DNA of 64,000 nucleotides from Sphingomonas parapaucimobilis NBRC 15100 (lineage in GTDB: Bacteria > Pseudomonadota > Alphaproteobacteria > Sphingomonadales > Sphingomonadaceae): assembly GCF_000787715.1 (NCBI RefSeq), contig NZ_BBPI01000068.1:1-64000 (forward strand). Direction: 5' to 3'. Of this stretch, positions 33,497-43,152 are shown in pieces. Position 1 is the first letter of the stretch. Each line of letters starts with the position of its first letter. The notes beneath the pieces are model-generated. The model had not been told where the DNA came from, did no database searches, and worked only from the letters and a program-made list of their open reading frames with translations. A program made the position numbers and the translations under genes.

Positions 33497-36400
33497 TCAG
33501 AAGTTCGTCGTGACCGAAAACTGGATGTAACGACCGTAGATGTCGTAGAAATTGACCGGCGAATTCTGCCAGCCGTTGATCGAATAGGTCAGGGCACCGC
33601 CCCGCGCCGGGATGATCGGCGGGTCCTTGTCCAGCAGGTTGTTGATCGTCACGCCCAGCGTCATCCGCTTGGCGATGTTCACGTTCGCCGCCAGGTCGAA
33701 ATAGCTATAATTGGGGATACGTGCGAACGTCTTCTGGGCCTGGGTGCGCAGCGTGCCGCTCTCGGTGGCCGAGATATAGCGCCAGTTCAGCGAGAGCTGG
33801 AACAGGCCTTCCGCGCCCGTAAAGGTGCCGCGCAGATTGTGACGCCACTTCGGAATGGGGTTGCCCACGCCGTCACCGAAATAGCCGACACTGCCCGACT
33901 GGTTGGCGACCGACGCCGCGCTGGTCACGAGACCGCCGTTGAAGTCGGTGGCGAAGGTGCCCGAGGCGACCGGCAGGTCATAATGCGCCTGGAAGTCATA
34001 GCCGGTCGTGCCGGTCTGGTTCGGCACGTTGAGCACCATCGAGCTGACGAAGCCTGAATTCGGGTTGTTGATGCTGCCGAACAGCTTGCCTTGGCCATTG
34101 CGTACGAACTGCTGACACGAGATCCTGTTCAGTTCGGTGGGGTCCTTGGCATAGCCGAGGCAGTTGGCATAGACGCTGTCCTGGTCCAGATCGACGATCT
34201 GGTTGGTGTAGCGGATCTCGTAATGATCCACCGAGAAGCTGAACCGCGGCAGGAAGCGCGGGGTCAGCACCAGGCCATAGGTCAGGGTGTTGGCGGTCTG
34301 CGGCCCCAGCTTGGGGTCCACCGCGCCGAAGCGGTAGATACAGCCTTCCTGCGGACAGTTCAGGTCGGCGCTGCCATAGGTCGATGGCTGGAAACCGGGC
34401 TGCAACGCGCAGATTTCCTTGCTGGCGACCGGGGCACCCCCGTTCGGATTGGCGCCGCAGGGGTCACGGAAGTTGATGTTGCGGCCGTAGTTGATGTTCG
34501 ATGTCGCCTCGAAGACATTGGGTGCGCGCGAGGCGAAGTTGCGCGCCACGCGGAACCGGATATCGCGCGTGGGTGCCCAGGTGCCCTCCAGCTTCCAGGT
34601 GCTGAAGAAGGTCCGCGACGACGTGCTGTAGTTCGACGCGCGATACCCACCGCTGAAGCCCAGCAAATGGGTCCAGGACTGGTCCTGGACCAGGGGCAGC
34701 TGGATTTCAGTCGCCAGTTCCTTGGCCGTCTGCGTCCCCCGTGCCGAGGAGGAGGGGTTGGGTGTGTTCTGGATGATGCTGTTATAGGCGGCGCTGGTGA
34801 AGTTGGTGGCGATGTCACGCCGGATTTCCGCACCAAAGCTCACCTGCATGCCGTCGGTCGCGAGCGGTGAGCGGATACCGTAATGGCCGAGATCACCGCT
34901 GATATTGGCCTGGCCGTCCAGGAAATAGCGGACGTTCCGGGTGGGACCGTTCGGTGCCCACTGGAAGATATAGTTGTAGGAGGCCCGATCGCTGTTGCCA
35001 CCCTGGAAGATGTCCAGCGGCACGCAGTTCGGATCGGTGCCGTTGACCTTCGACACGCAGGTCGGCACGCCGTTCACGTTGACGACGTTCAGCGCTTTGG
35101 CGATGTTGTCGAGCGAGGGGTCCCAGTTGCGGTTGATCGCGCTCTTGAGCAGCGCCTTGGCCCAGACGCCACCGACGTCATAATGCCAGGCTCCGCCAAA
35201 ATCGCCCCGCACGCCCAGGGCTGCACGGTTGTAGAACTGCTGGTAATCGATGGTCTGGGTCGGCAGCTTCGCAAAGCGATAGCCGAAGTCGATCGGGACG
35301 GTCGCCGAAGTACCCGCTGCAGCGCCGCAAAGGGTCTGCGCCTGCTGGGCCGACATCAGCGGGTTGTTGCAGTTCAGCTGATACCCGCCATCACGCGCCT
35401 GGATTGGCGCGGTTGCCGGGCTGTAGGTGCCCTGGCTGCGGTTCTTGGTGTACATGTAGCTGCCGTACAGCTCGGCCCAGTCCGTCGCCTTGAACGACAG
35501 GAAGCCGCCCGCATTGTACCGTTCGTTGCCGCGCAGCATCTGGTAGCTGCTGTCCATCCGGTTCTGGCGATCGGTCGTCGCGTCTTGGGTGTTGTTGAAG
35601 GGCCGGAAGGTGCGGCTGCCGTCACGCGCATTGGTGAACATGGCACCGTCGTTCAACCGCTGGATCACGCCGTTGGGCGAATAGAGCGTGGTGTCGCAGC
35701 TCAGCGCGCCGTCGATACCGGCCTGAAGCAGGTGACAGGCCTGGGTCGAGCGCGACGTGTAGGGCAGGTTGTCGGTGTGGCGATAGCTGAAATAGCCCGA
35801 CAGCGACAGTCGGTCGTCGAACAGGCGCGTGCCCGCCGTGACGTTGATGGTCGCGCGCCCCCCGTCATTGGTCATGCCCAGCGGATAGGCGAAGCCGCGC
35901 GACTGCGCGGTGTCGGTCACGATGTTGCGACGGTTGAGGTGATTGAAGAAGCCGTAATTGGCGTCGACCTGCACCCCCTCGAAATTCTTCTTCAGAACGA
36001 AATTGACCACGCCGGTCAGTGCGTCGGGGCCGTAAACGGCCGCGGCCCCTCCGGTCAGGACATCGACGCGCTGGATGAGCGCGGGCGGGATCGTGTTGAT
36101 GTCGGCGGAGACCTGACCGCCCAGGCGCATGCCGTCGAGCAGGATCAGCGCCGCGCCGCCGGAACCACCGATATTGCGCAGGTTGATGCGTCCGGTGCCG
36201 TTGCCTTCGTCATCGGCCTGGGGCGCGTAGGGCACGACCTGCGGCAGGCGGTTCAGCACGTCCTCGACGTTGACCGCACCGCTTAACTTGATCTCCTGCG
36301 CGGAGACGGCCTGGATCGGCGCGGCCGAGGCGAGGTTCGGATTGACGATGCGCGAGCCGGTGACGACGACGTCACCCGATGCCGTATCGGCGCCCTGGGC

Positions 36401-36574
36401 CTGACCGCGGGCATCCGACTCAATATCCTCGCGCTCCGCATTCTTGCGGCTCTCGCTTTTGGCGGCGTCGTCCGTCGATTGCTGCGTCTGCCCCTGGTTC
36501 GACTGCGCCGCGGCCGGGACGGTGCAGATCGCCATCACTGCACTGGTGGCGAACAAAAATCCTATATTTTTCAT
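33497..36574 (-). CDS. TonB-dependent receptor (large, sphingomonad type)
   Basis: This 1025-residue receptor starts MKNIGFLFATSAVMAICTVP with a signal cleaved near AAAQ (residue 23); GGGGGAG precedes this ATG, so a 33-codon upstream extension was rejected. A Gln/Ser/Asp-rich linker leads to a TonB-box-like GDVVVTGSRIVNPN, a plug (AAPIQAVSAQEIKLSGAVNVE, then INLRNIGGSGGAALILLDGM) and a barrel ending IQFSVTTNF. Several Cys-containing loops (for example CNNPLMSAQQAQTLCG) occur. The plug style matches receptors often linked to glycan or peptide uptake. A terminator lies just downstream. No uptake partner is adjacent. Confidence 0.9.
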   Translation of the reverse strand: MKNIGFLFATSAVMAICTVPAAAQSNQGQTQQSTDDAAKSESRKNAEREDIESDARGQAQGADTASGDVVVTGSRIVNPNLASAAPIQAVSAQEIKLSGAVNVEDVLNRLPQVVPYAPQADDEGNGTGRINLRNIGGSGGAALILLDGMRLGGQVSADINTIPPALIQRVDVLTGGAAAVYGPDALTGVVNFVLKKNFEGVQVDANYGFFNHLNRRNIVTDTAQSRGFAYPLGMTNDGGRATINVTAGTRLFDDRLSLSGYFSYRHTDNLPYTSRSTQACHLLQAGIDGALSCDTTLYSPNGVIQRLNDGAMFTNARDGSRTFRPFNNTQDATTDRQNRMDSSYQMLRGNERYNAGGFLSFKATDWAELYGSYMYTKNRSQGTYSPATAPIQARDGGYQLNCNNPLMSAQQAQTLCGAAAGTSATVPIDFGYRFAKLPTQTIDYQQFYNRAALGVRGDFGGAWHYDVGGVWAKALLKSAINRNWDPSLDNIAKALNVVNVNGVPTCVSKVNGTDPNCVPLDIFQGGNSDRASYNYIFQWAPNGPTRNVRYFLDGQANISGDLGHYGIRSPLATDGMQVSFGAEIRRDIATNFTSAAYNSIIQNTPNPSSSARGTQTAKELATEIQLPLVQDQSWTHLLGFSGGYRASNYSTSSRTFFSTWKLEGTWAPTRDIRFRVARNFASRAPNVFEATSNINYGRNINFRDPCGANPNGGAPVASKEICALQPGFQPSTYGSADLNCPQEGCIYRFGAVDPKLGPQTANTLTYGLVLTPRFLPRFSFSVDHYEIRYTNQIVDLDQDSVYANCLGYAKDPTELNRISCQQFVRNGQGKLFGSINNPNSGFVSSMVLNVPNQTGTTGYDFQAHYDLPVASGTFATDFNGGLVTSAASVANQSGSVGYFGDGVGNPIPKWRHNLRGTFTGAEGLFQLSLNWRYISATESGTLRTQAQKTFARIPNYSYFDLAANVNIAKRMTLGVTINNLLDKDPPIIPARGGALTYSINGWQNSPVNFYDIYGRYIQFSVTTNF

Positions 36575-37035
36575 GTACTCCCCCTTGATAAACTTGATGA
36601 TTGCGCTCCGCTCGTTCAGCCGGATCGGCTTATCTTTGCCGATGTCATCGGCCGCCAATTCTGGTGAACTCACTTGACGATATTGACGGATTTACCGCCT
36701 CCCCCCCCTCAGGATAGCGAGCACGCTTGTTTAACGCTTTTACTCTAAGGGTCATGCTTGCAAGAACAGGGCATGATTTTCAATGGTACACTACCTTTGA
36801 AGGCTCACAAGAACCTGTGGCGCCACATAAAATATTGAGAAGTAATGATTTAAAAATTAAGAGAAGATGAAATACTTATTGGTACTCGAATTGATCGTCA
36901 ATTGGTATGATCATAAACGGCGTTCCATTTGGGCAGATGACGGTTACGCCTGGATGATCGGACAGGGGCGTGCCCCGCGGGATGGTGCAGCTTTGGCGGC
37001 GTACCCGCACCGATCTTCCGGCCAGGCCGGGATGG
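36575..37035. promoter_or_regulatory. AT-rich upstream region of the receptor, then IS-flanking DNA
   Basis: Bases 36680-36920 are strikingly AT-rich for this genome and lie upstream of the receptor, so they probably carry its promoter. From about 36960 the base composition returns to GC-rich next to the transposase remnant and may be the tail of that element. No gene with a credible start was found here. Confidence 0.4.
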
Positions 37036-37693
37036 TCAGGCTGCCATGGCTGGCAGCGAGACGGCTGGATCATCGCCCAATCGCGCGACACTCTCCAGCA
37101 TCAGGGAGCGGCTCCGCTGGACTGCCCATTCATCGTTCTGCTCGAGCAGTAAGGCGCCGACGAGGCGTGTAACGGCCTCCTCGTCGGGAAAGATGCCGAC
37201 CACGCCGGTGCGCCGCTTGATCCCAAAGTTCAGACGTTCGAGCGGATTGGTCAAGTGCAGCTTGATGCGATGCTGCGGTGGGAACGACATGTAGACCAGC
37301 ACGTCCCGCCCGCCGTCGCCGTTCACACCAATCGCGATGGTGATCGCCACCAAGATGATGCGGCCCGCTTGCCGCACCTTCAGGTACGTTGCGTCCACCC
37401 AAACATAGGCCAGTCGCCCTTGATGGGCCGGTCGAGGAACGCCGGCAGTAACTGCCCTTTCGCAAGCGTGGTATGCGCAGTTCGACCGTACCGGCGCGGG
37501 TTTTCCGGTCGCGCGCCCAGTAGCCATTCCGATCCGCGAGACGATCTGCTCTTCTTGCCGGAGCCTGCACCGGTCAGGCCGCCGACGTCCATGCCCATCA
37601 AATGTTGCGCGGCAAAGCCGTTATCTTGCGCAGAAAATCTGCATCCGCGCTCTTTTCCAACAGCGCCTGCAGGTTCATCGCATCGTCGGTCAT
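37036..37693 (-). pseudogene. IS256-family (mutator-type) transposase remnant with internal deletion
   Basis: Pieces of one transposase appear in several frames. The ATG at 37693 starts a typical MTDDAMNLQALLEKSADADF segment that soon hits a stop. TRAGTVELRIPRLRKGSY and then the LDRPIKGDWP region follow in other frames. From 37527 one frame runs YVWVDATYLKVRQAGRIILV to GVNGDGGRD and jumps directly to YMSFPPQHRIKLHLTNPLER and the C terminus EQNDEWAVQRSRSLML. The middle of the catalytic domain is missing, so the element is dead. GTGTCGCAACTCGAAC at 37713-37728 may be part of a terminal inverted repeat. Confidence 0.8.
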
Positions 37694-37866
37694 CGGAATC
37701 TCCGTCGATTGAGTGTCGCAACTCGAACCTGTTCCAAGACCGCAGATGGCCGCCCTGCAGTTACATCGCCCCACGGAGCATGACCGATAGGGCCGATCGA
37801 CGCGTTGATCGAAATTAATATCCTTTTATGGAACCATTCTTAGAAGGGGCGCGGGATGATGATTTG

Positions 37867-40800
37867 ATGCGCTTCCGATCCTTCGGTGCCGCTGCCCTTT
37901 TATTGCTCCTGTGTCTGCCCGCCATGGTCCGGGGAGAGGCACGCAGCGATCCGTGGGCAGCATGGCAATGGGCCAGCTTCACGCGGCTTGGCGATGCGGT
38001 GCGCCTGCCGCACATCACCGCGACGGCAGTCGTGCGCGCCAGCGACGGGACCATGTGGATCGGCACGCGCGGCGGTCTGATCCGCTATGACGGGCAGCGT
38101 GTCCGTAGCTTCAAGGCCTTGTCGAGCGATCCCTTTTCGCTGCCGGATAATTATGTCCGCTCGCTTTTGGCGCTGCCCGATGGCGGGCTGTTGATCGGCA
38201 CCAATGTCGGAGGCCTGGCGCGTTACGAACCGGCAAGCGATCGATTTATCCGGCTGAAGGCCCGGAATGGACCGACCGGCAGCCGCATTTTCGGCTTTAC
38301 CCCGGATGGATCGGGCGGGGCCTATATCGCGTCGGACGGGGGCGTTCATCACTTTATCGCCAAGGCGGATCAACTCGACGCCATGGCAGGCTTGGCGATT
38401 CGGTCGCCCGACGGCCGGCGAGAGGGCGCGTTCGCGGTGTATCGCGATGCGGATGGCACGCTTTGGGCGGGGTGCGAGGGCGGACTGTGGGTGCGACCTG
38501 CCGGGGCCGGGCGGTTCCAGGCGACATCGCTCGTGGATGCCGCGGACAGCCGTGACATCTGGTCAATCCTGCGCGATCGGCACGGGCGGCTATGGGTCGG
38601 GACAGGTTCGGACGGCGTCTACCTGTCGCATGATCGGGGCGTTACGCCACGTTTTTCACAAATCCCTGTATTGCGCGGTTCCGCCCCCCTGATCGGGCAC
38701 CGAACGATCAGGGCGATCGCCGAAGACGAACGGGGGCGACTGTGGGTTGGCACCGATGGCATGGGGATCGTGCTGATCGATCCCAGCAATCATTTCTCGG
38801 TGACGGCGATCCGGCATCTGGGCGCAAACCCGATGTCCCTGCCGGGTGATACGGTGCGCGCACTGGCGCTGGACGGGGCGGGGGGCGTCTGGGCCGCGAC
38901 GGAAATGGGCGCGGCGCGGACGCAGGGGCTGGGCGGTGGAACGCTGCGTATCGGATCGGCGATGCCTGATCCGCGCATGTCGCTGTCGGACGACAATGTT
39001 CGTGGGATCATGGTCGACCGGCATGATCAGGTCTGGCTGGGTCTGAGCAACGGGACCGTGGACGCGCTCGACCGAAAGGCGGGGCGGGTTCGTCGGCTGA
39101 CCCTGAACGGTGAGCATGGCGGGCAGGATATCAAGGCGCTGCTGGAGTCGTCGGACGGCACTATCCTGGTCGGCGCGCGCGGGGTCGTCGCGATCGATCC
39201 GCGCAGCCTGTCCCAGCATGCATTGACCGTGAACGGGCTCGGCGACCTTCCGGTCATCTCGCTGGCCGAGACGCCCGATGTCCTGTTGATCGGCACCTAC
39301 AAGGGCCTGTTCGTTCGACGGCGCAGCGACGGACAGGTGCGGGTGTTCGAACATGATGCCGCCGACCCGCACAGCCTGCCCAACAACGAAGTCATCAATA
39401 TCGTCACACGGCCCGACGGCAGCGTGCTGGTGGCCACTCCCGGCGGTATCGGTCATCTCGATCTGCCAAGGGGCAAGTTCACCAATTTTTCCAGCCGGTC
39501 GCCCAGGCCGGGCAGCTTGCCGCAGGACTATGCCGGTTCGATCATTCCGGCCGGGCGCGAGATATGGGTGGGAACCTATGGCGGCGTAGCCCTTGGCCAG
39601 GCGGCGGCAGGTGGCTGGCGTTTCCGTGCGATTGGGGAAGCGCAGGGGCTGGCAGGGGACAATGTCGCGTCCCTTGTCCTCGACGCCCGGCAACGTCCCT
39701 GGGTCGCGAGTGCCGGGGGTATCTCGGTCATCGATCCGGCGAGCCGCAATGTGCGGGTCATGAGCCAGCGCGATGGATTGAGCGCCACGGCGTTCAACCA
39801 GCGGGCGGCGGCGCGCATGGCGGACGGGTCGCTGCTGTTCGGTGCTCCCGATGGGCTGATCGTCTTGCAACCCGATATCCTGCTGGGGCGGCTGAGCCGT
39901 GCCCGTCCGGGGCCGTTGATCGTCAGTTCGGCGGATATCGACGGCCATGCGCTGGCCGTGGACTCGGCCGTCAAGGCGCTGACGCTGCGCTGGGGCAAGG
40001 ACGGGCGGACCCTGCGGATCGGCTTTGCGCTGGCCGATTACGATGCGCCCGAGACGATCCGCTACGGCTATCGGTTGGATGGGTTCGACGAGACGTGGAT
40101 GATGGTGCCTGCGGGCACGCCTGCCAGCGCGACCTATACGAACCTTCCGGCCGGCACCTATAGCCTGGAACTCCGGGCCTATGTTCCGGGCTTGGGCGCA
40201 CGGATCGTCGAGCGTCGCGTCGAGATCACCGTCGATCCGCAATGGTATGAAAGCTGGTTCGGACGGATCGGGCTGGCCATGCTGTTCGCATTGTTGCTGG
40301 GGGCGACCTTCTGGCTCATCACCACGGTCGTCCGCCGTCGCGCGCGAATGCTGGAGGCCATGGTCGAGGAGCGGACGAGCGCGCTGCGTACCGCCAATGA
40401 ACAGCTCGACCGCCTGGCCAGCACCGATCCGCTGACCGGACTGGCCAATCGCCGGACCCTGATGGTCGCGCTGCAGGATGCACGTGACCAGGCGATTGCA
40501 CAGGATCATCGCTTTACCTTCGCACTGATCGATATCGATCATTTCAAGCGCATCAATGACGGTTATGGCCATGGCGCGGGCGACGAAGTGCTGGTGCGGA
40601 TGGCGGCTCGCCTCCTGAAGGGCGTAAAGTCGAACGATGTCGTCGCTCGCTATGGCGGCGAGGAAATCGCGATCCTTTTTCCCGGCGCAACGCTTGATGG
40701 CGCGATGGGCATCGTCGAGCGCTTGCGGCGGGAGATCGCCAGCACCCCGCTCCTGGTCGGCAGCCAGGCGATCACCGTCACGTTCAGCGCTGGCGTGACG

Positions 40801-40905
40801 GAGTGGCGTCCTTGCGAAGACGTGGCGGCCATGATCCGTCGCGCCGACGCTGCGCTCTACGAAGCAAAGCGCAGCGGACGGGACCGGGTCGCGCGGGCGG
40901 CCTGA
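37867..40905 (+). CDS. Beta-propeller sensor diguanylate cyclase (Reg_prop-YYY-GGDEF)
   Basis: The 1012-residue protein has a signal sequence (MRFRSFGAAALLLLLCLPAM), about twelve Reg_prop-type blades with WIGTRGGLIRYDG-like units (about 30-700) predicted to form periplasmic propellers, a Y_Y_Y-type domain (about 728-781: YGYRLDGFDETWM), a membrane helix (about 800-822), a short coiled coil, and a GGDEF domain (about 850-1010) with active-site YGGEEIAILFPG. It should make cyclic-di-GMP in response to a periplasmic ligand. The RxxD inhibitory site is KSND, so product inhibition may be weak. The start is uncertain: an in-frame ATG 13 codons upstream (37828) exists and neither has a clear ribosome-binding site. 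Confidence 0.88.
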   Translation: MRFRSFGAAALLLLLCLPAMVRGEARSDPWAAWQWASFTRLGDAVRLPHITATAVVRASDGTMWIGTRGGLIRYDGQRVRSFKALSSDPFSLPDNYVRSLLALPDGGLLIGTNVGGLARYEPASDRFIRLKARNGPTGSRIFGFTPDGSGGAYIASDGGVHHFIAKADQLDAMAGLAIRSPDGRREGAFAVYRDADGTLWAGCEGGLWVRPAGAGRFQATSLVDAADSRDIWSILRDRHGRLWVGTGSDGVYLSHDRGVTPRFSQIPVLRGSAPLIGHRTIRAIAEDERGRLWVGTDGMGIVLIDPSNHFSVTAIRHLGANPMSLPGDTVRALALDGAGGVWAATEMGAARTQGLGGGTLRIGSAMPDPRMSLSDDNVRGIMVDRHDQVWLGLSNGTVDALDRKAGRVRRLTLNGEHGGQDIKALLESSDGTILVGARGVVAIDPRSLSQHALTVNGLGDLPVISLAETPDVLLIGTYKGLFVRRRSDGQVRVFEHDAADPHSLPNNEVINIVTRPDGSVLVATPGGIGHLDLPRGKFTNFSSRSPRPGSLPQDYAGSIIPAGREIWVGTYGGVALGQAAAGGWRFRAIGEAQGLAGDNVASLVLDARQRPWVASAGGISVIDPASRNVRVMSQRDGLSATAFNQRAAARMADGSLLFGAPDGLIVLQPDILLGRLSRARPGPLIVSSADIDGHALAVDSAVKALTLRWGKDGRTLRIGFALADYDAPETIRYGYRLDGFDETWMMVPAGTPASATYTNLPAGTYSLELRAYVPGLGARIVERRVEITVDPQWYESWFGRIGLAMLFALLLGATFWLITTVVRRRARMLEAMVEERTSALRTANEQLDRLASTDPLTGLANRRTLMVALQDARDQAIAQDHRFTFALIDIDHFKRINDGYGHGAGDEVLVRMAARLLKGVKSNDVVARYGGEEIAILFPGATLDGAMGIVERLRREIASTPLLVGSQAITVTFSAGVTEWRPCEDVAAMIRRADAALYEAKRSGRDRVARAA

Positions 40906-40936
40906 TCCGGAACCCGTGCAGGCCTGTCAGCATTGG

Positions 40937-41161
40937 ATGACCATGACGACGAACGATAGCGCCGACACCACCCCATCGCTCGTCTGGAGCGGTCGTCTGG
41001 TCCGGCGAGGCGGTGCCTTTGTGCTGGAAGGTGATGACGGCAAGCATCTGGAACTGCGCCTGATGCGCGTTCCCATCGACCATGTCGGCAAGTCGGTGGC
41101 CGTGACCGGCCACCTGCTGACCCCGGATGTGATGGAGGTCGACGGCGTCCGGGCCGCGTGA
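40937..41161 (+). CDS. Small DUF5818-type protein
   Basis: The product of about 74 residues has the layout of a small beta-rich domain: SGRLVRRGGAFVLEGDDGKHLEL, then VGKSVAVTGHLLTPDVMEVDGV. This matches the pattern of DUF5818 proteins in alphaproteobacteria as I recall it. It begins 31 bases after the diguanylate cyclase and lies close to the convergent DUF808 gene. Start choice among 40916 (GTG), 40937 and 40943 is open. Function is unknown. Confidence 0.6.
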   Translation: MTMTTNDSADTTPSLVWSGRLVRRGGAFVLEGDDGKHLELRLMRVPIDHVGKSVAVTGHLLTPDVMEVDGVRAA

Positions 41162-41167
41162 CCGGGC

Positions 41168-42103
41168 TTAATGCGCCTTCTTGCTGGGGATCAGGTGCAG
41201 CACGCCGACGATGACTGCGCCGATGACGAGGCCGACAATGGCCGAGCCGATTGCGCCGACCAGCCACTCGGCCACCGCACCGCCGACGGGCAGCGCCTCG
41301 CCCGCATGATGCGCGGTGCCGTGGATCAGATGGGGCAGGGTGGTCAGCCCGAATTCCTCCATGCCGTGGACGATGATCCCGCCACCGACCCAGACCATTG
41401 CGGCGGTGCCGACGATCGCCAGCACGCGCAGGACGACCGGCATCGCTTTGACCAGGCCACGCCCGACCGCCTGCGCGGTCGCATTGTCGCGACGGGCCAG
41501 ATGCAGGCCGATATCGTCCATTTTCACAATGGCGGCGACCACGCCGTACACGCCCACCGTGATCGCGATGCCGACGAGCGCCAGGGCGATGGCCTGGGTA
41601 CCGATCGACAGGTCGGGCAGTTCCGACAGGGCGATCGCCATGATCTCCGCCGACAGGATCAGGTCGGTTCGGATCGCGCCGGATACCTGGCGCTCCTCCA
41701 GCTGCCTGGCGTCGACCGGCGTGGCGTCCTCCGCCTGGGCATGATGGCCGGTCAGTGTTTCGAGGATCTTCTCGCTCGCCTCGAAGCACAGGAACGCGCC
41801 GCCCGCCATCAGGATCGGGGTGATCGCCCAGGGGGCGAAAGCGCTGAGCAGCAAGGCGGCGGGCAGCAGGAAGATCAGCTTGTTGCGCAGCGAACCCAGC
41901 GCGATCTTGCCGATGATCGGCAACTCACGTTGCGGGGCCAGCCCGACGACATAGCGCGGGGTGACGGCGGTATCGTCGATGACCACGCCCGCCGCCTTCG
42001 CGCCCGCCCGCGCCGACGCGCCCGCGACATCGTCCAACGATGCCGCCGCCAGCTTGGCGATCGCCGCGACGTCGTCCAGCAATGCGACCAGACCACCTGC
42101 CAT
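41168..42103 (-). CDS. DUF808 family inner-membrane protein (YedI-like)
   Basis: The 311-residue protein starts MAGGLVALLDDVAAIAKLAA and continues with SLDDVAGASARAGAKAAGVV and IDDTAVTPRYVVGL, the characteristic N terminus of the DUF808 family. About six hydrophobic segments follow (for example LIFLLPAALLLSAFAPWAI and the C-terminal AIGSAIVGLVIGAVIVGVLH). It is probably an inner-membrane protein of unknown role. It is convergent with the DUF5818-type gene, 6 bases away, and 79 bases upstream lies the end of the LysR regulator on the same strand. Confidence 0.85.
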   Translation of the reverse strand: MAGGLVALLDDVAAIAKLAAASLDDVAGASARAGAKAAGVVIDDTAVTPRYVVGLAPQRELPIIGKIALGSLRNKLIFLLPAALLLSAFAPWAITPILMAGGAFLCFEASEKILETLTGHHAQAEDATPVDARQLEERQVSGAIRTDLILSAEIMAIALSELPDLSIGTQAIALALVGIAITVGVYGVVAAIVKMDDIGLHLARRDNATAQAVGRGLVKAMPVVLRVLAIVGTAAMVWVGGGIIVHGMEEFGLTTLPHLIHGTAHHAGEALPVGGAVAEWLVGAIGSAIVGLVIGAVIVGVLHLIPSKKAH

Positions 42104-42182
42104 CGACCCGTATCTCCCTAAACCCTGTTGGTCCGTGCCTAGAGGCTCCGCTTAGCCGATGCACGGGAAAATGACGGGGACG

Positions 42183-43055
42183 TCATGTCATCCATGCCGT
42201 ATCGCGCCAGACCTCGCGCAGATGGCCAAGCAATGCGGGTACGGCCATGGGCACCCCCGCCGCCGCATGGACCGCCCAGATCCCGACCGCTGCCGAGCCT
42301 TCGTGGCCGGGCAGAACGCGGCTCAGCCGTCCATCCGCCAAGGCGTCGCCGACGTCCCATAGCGAGCGAAGCGCGATCCCCGCACCGCCAAGGACCAGTT
42401 CGCGAACCACTTCACTGGACGCAGTTTCGACACGGCTCTCGCCGTTCACCGTCGCGCCCGTCAGTCGCCAGGGAAACTGGCCCTGGGCGGCCAGCAGCGC
42501 ATGGTCGGCAAGATCCGCAATGCTTCCGGGCGTCCCGGCTCTGGCGAGATAGGCCGGGCTGGCGCACAGAACCCGCCGGTTGTCGGCCAGTCGGTGGGCC
42601 GCCAATCCGGAAGGCGGCGTCGCGGTGATCCGGATCGCCAGATCGATACCGCCGTCGATCATGTCGATGAAAGTGTCGGTCAGATCGAGCCGAAGCCGTA
42701 TTGCCGGATAGCGATCGAGGAACGGGGTCAGATATGGCGCGATCCACATTCGACCGAACGACGTCGGCGCACTCACGCGAAGCGGACCGGCGGGGTCGCC
42801 GTCATGCTGCGTCACCCGAGCCTCGGCCGCGCGAAGCCCGGCAATTAGCGGCGCGACCTCCGCATGAAAGGCCGCCCCGGCCGTGGTCGGGGCCAGACGG
42901 CGGGTCGTACGGTGCAGCAGCCGCACCCCCAAACGGCTCTCCAGCCGGGCGATCCGCTTCGACGCCATGGCAGGCGACAGGCGCCACAGACGCGCCGCAC
43001 CCGCCAGGCTGCCCTCGCGAACGACGTCGACGAACAACGCGATATCGGGGTCCAT
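42183..43055 (-). CDS. LysR-family transcriptional regulator
   Basis: The 290-residue regulator has an N-terminal winged helix-turn-helix (about 3-60: REGSLAGAARLWRLSPAMAS then ARLESRLGVRLLHRTTRR) and a C-terminal substrate-binding domain (about 90-285) of the CrgA/PecT-like type (LRVSAPTSFGRMWIAPYL). It is divergent from malate synthase G, with 97 bases between the starts. LysR regulators often control the divergent neighbour, so glcB is the first target to test. The effector is unknown. Confidence 0.88.
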   Translation of the reverse strand: MDPDIALFVDVVREGSLAGAARLWRLSPAMASKRIARLESRLGVRLLHRTTRRLAPTTAGAAFHAEVAPLIAGLRAAEARVTQHDGDPAGPLRVSAPTSFGRMWIAPYLTPFLDRYPAIRLRLDLTDTFIDMIDGGIDLAIRITATPPSGLAAHRLADNRRVLCASPAYLARAGTPGSIADLADHALLAAQGQFPWRLTGATVNGESRVETASSEVVRELVLGGAGIALRSLWDVGDALADGRLSRVLPGHEGSAAVGIWAVHAAAGVPMAVPALLGHLREVWRDTAWMT

Positions 43056-43152
43056 TCGTTCCTCCAGCGATCGACAGCTGTTCGATTATCTGACTACCGG
43101 AGTAAATGGCGATGCCCTATCATGCCGGTCATAAGGCAAGAGGAGAGTTTCG

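Noticed and set aside
36867-37172. A 101-codon plus-strand frame starting MKYLLVLELIVNWYD
   Set aside because: It changes from AT-rich to GC-rich DNA midway, runs into the IS256 remnant and has no ribosome-binding site or domain.
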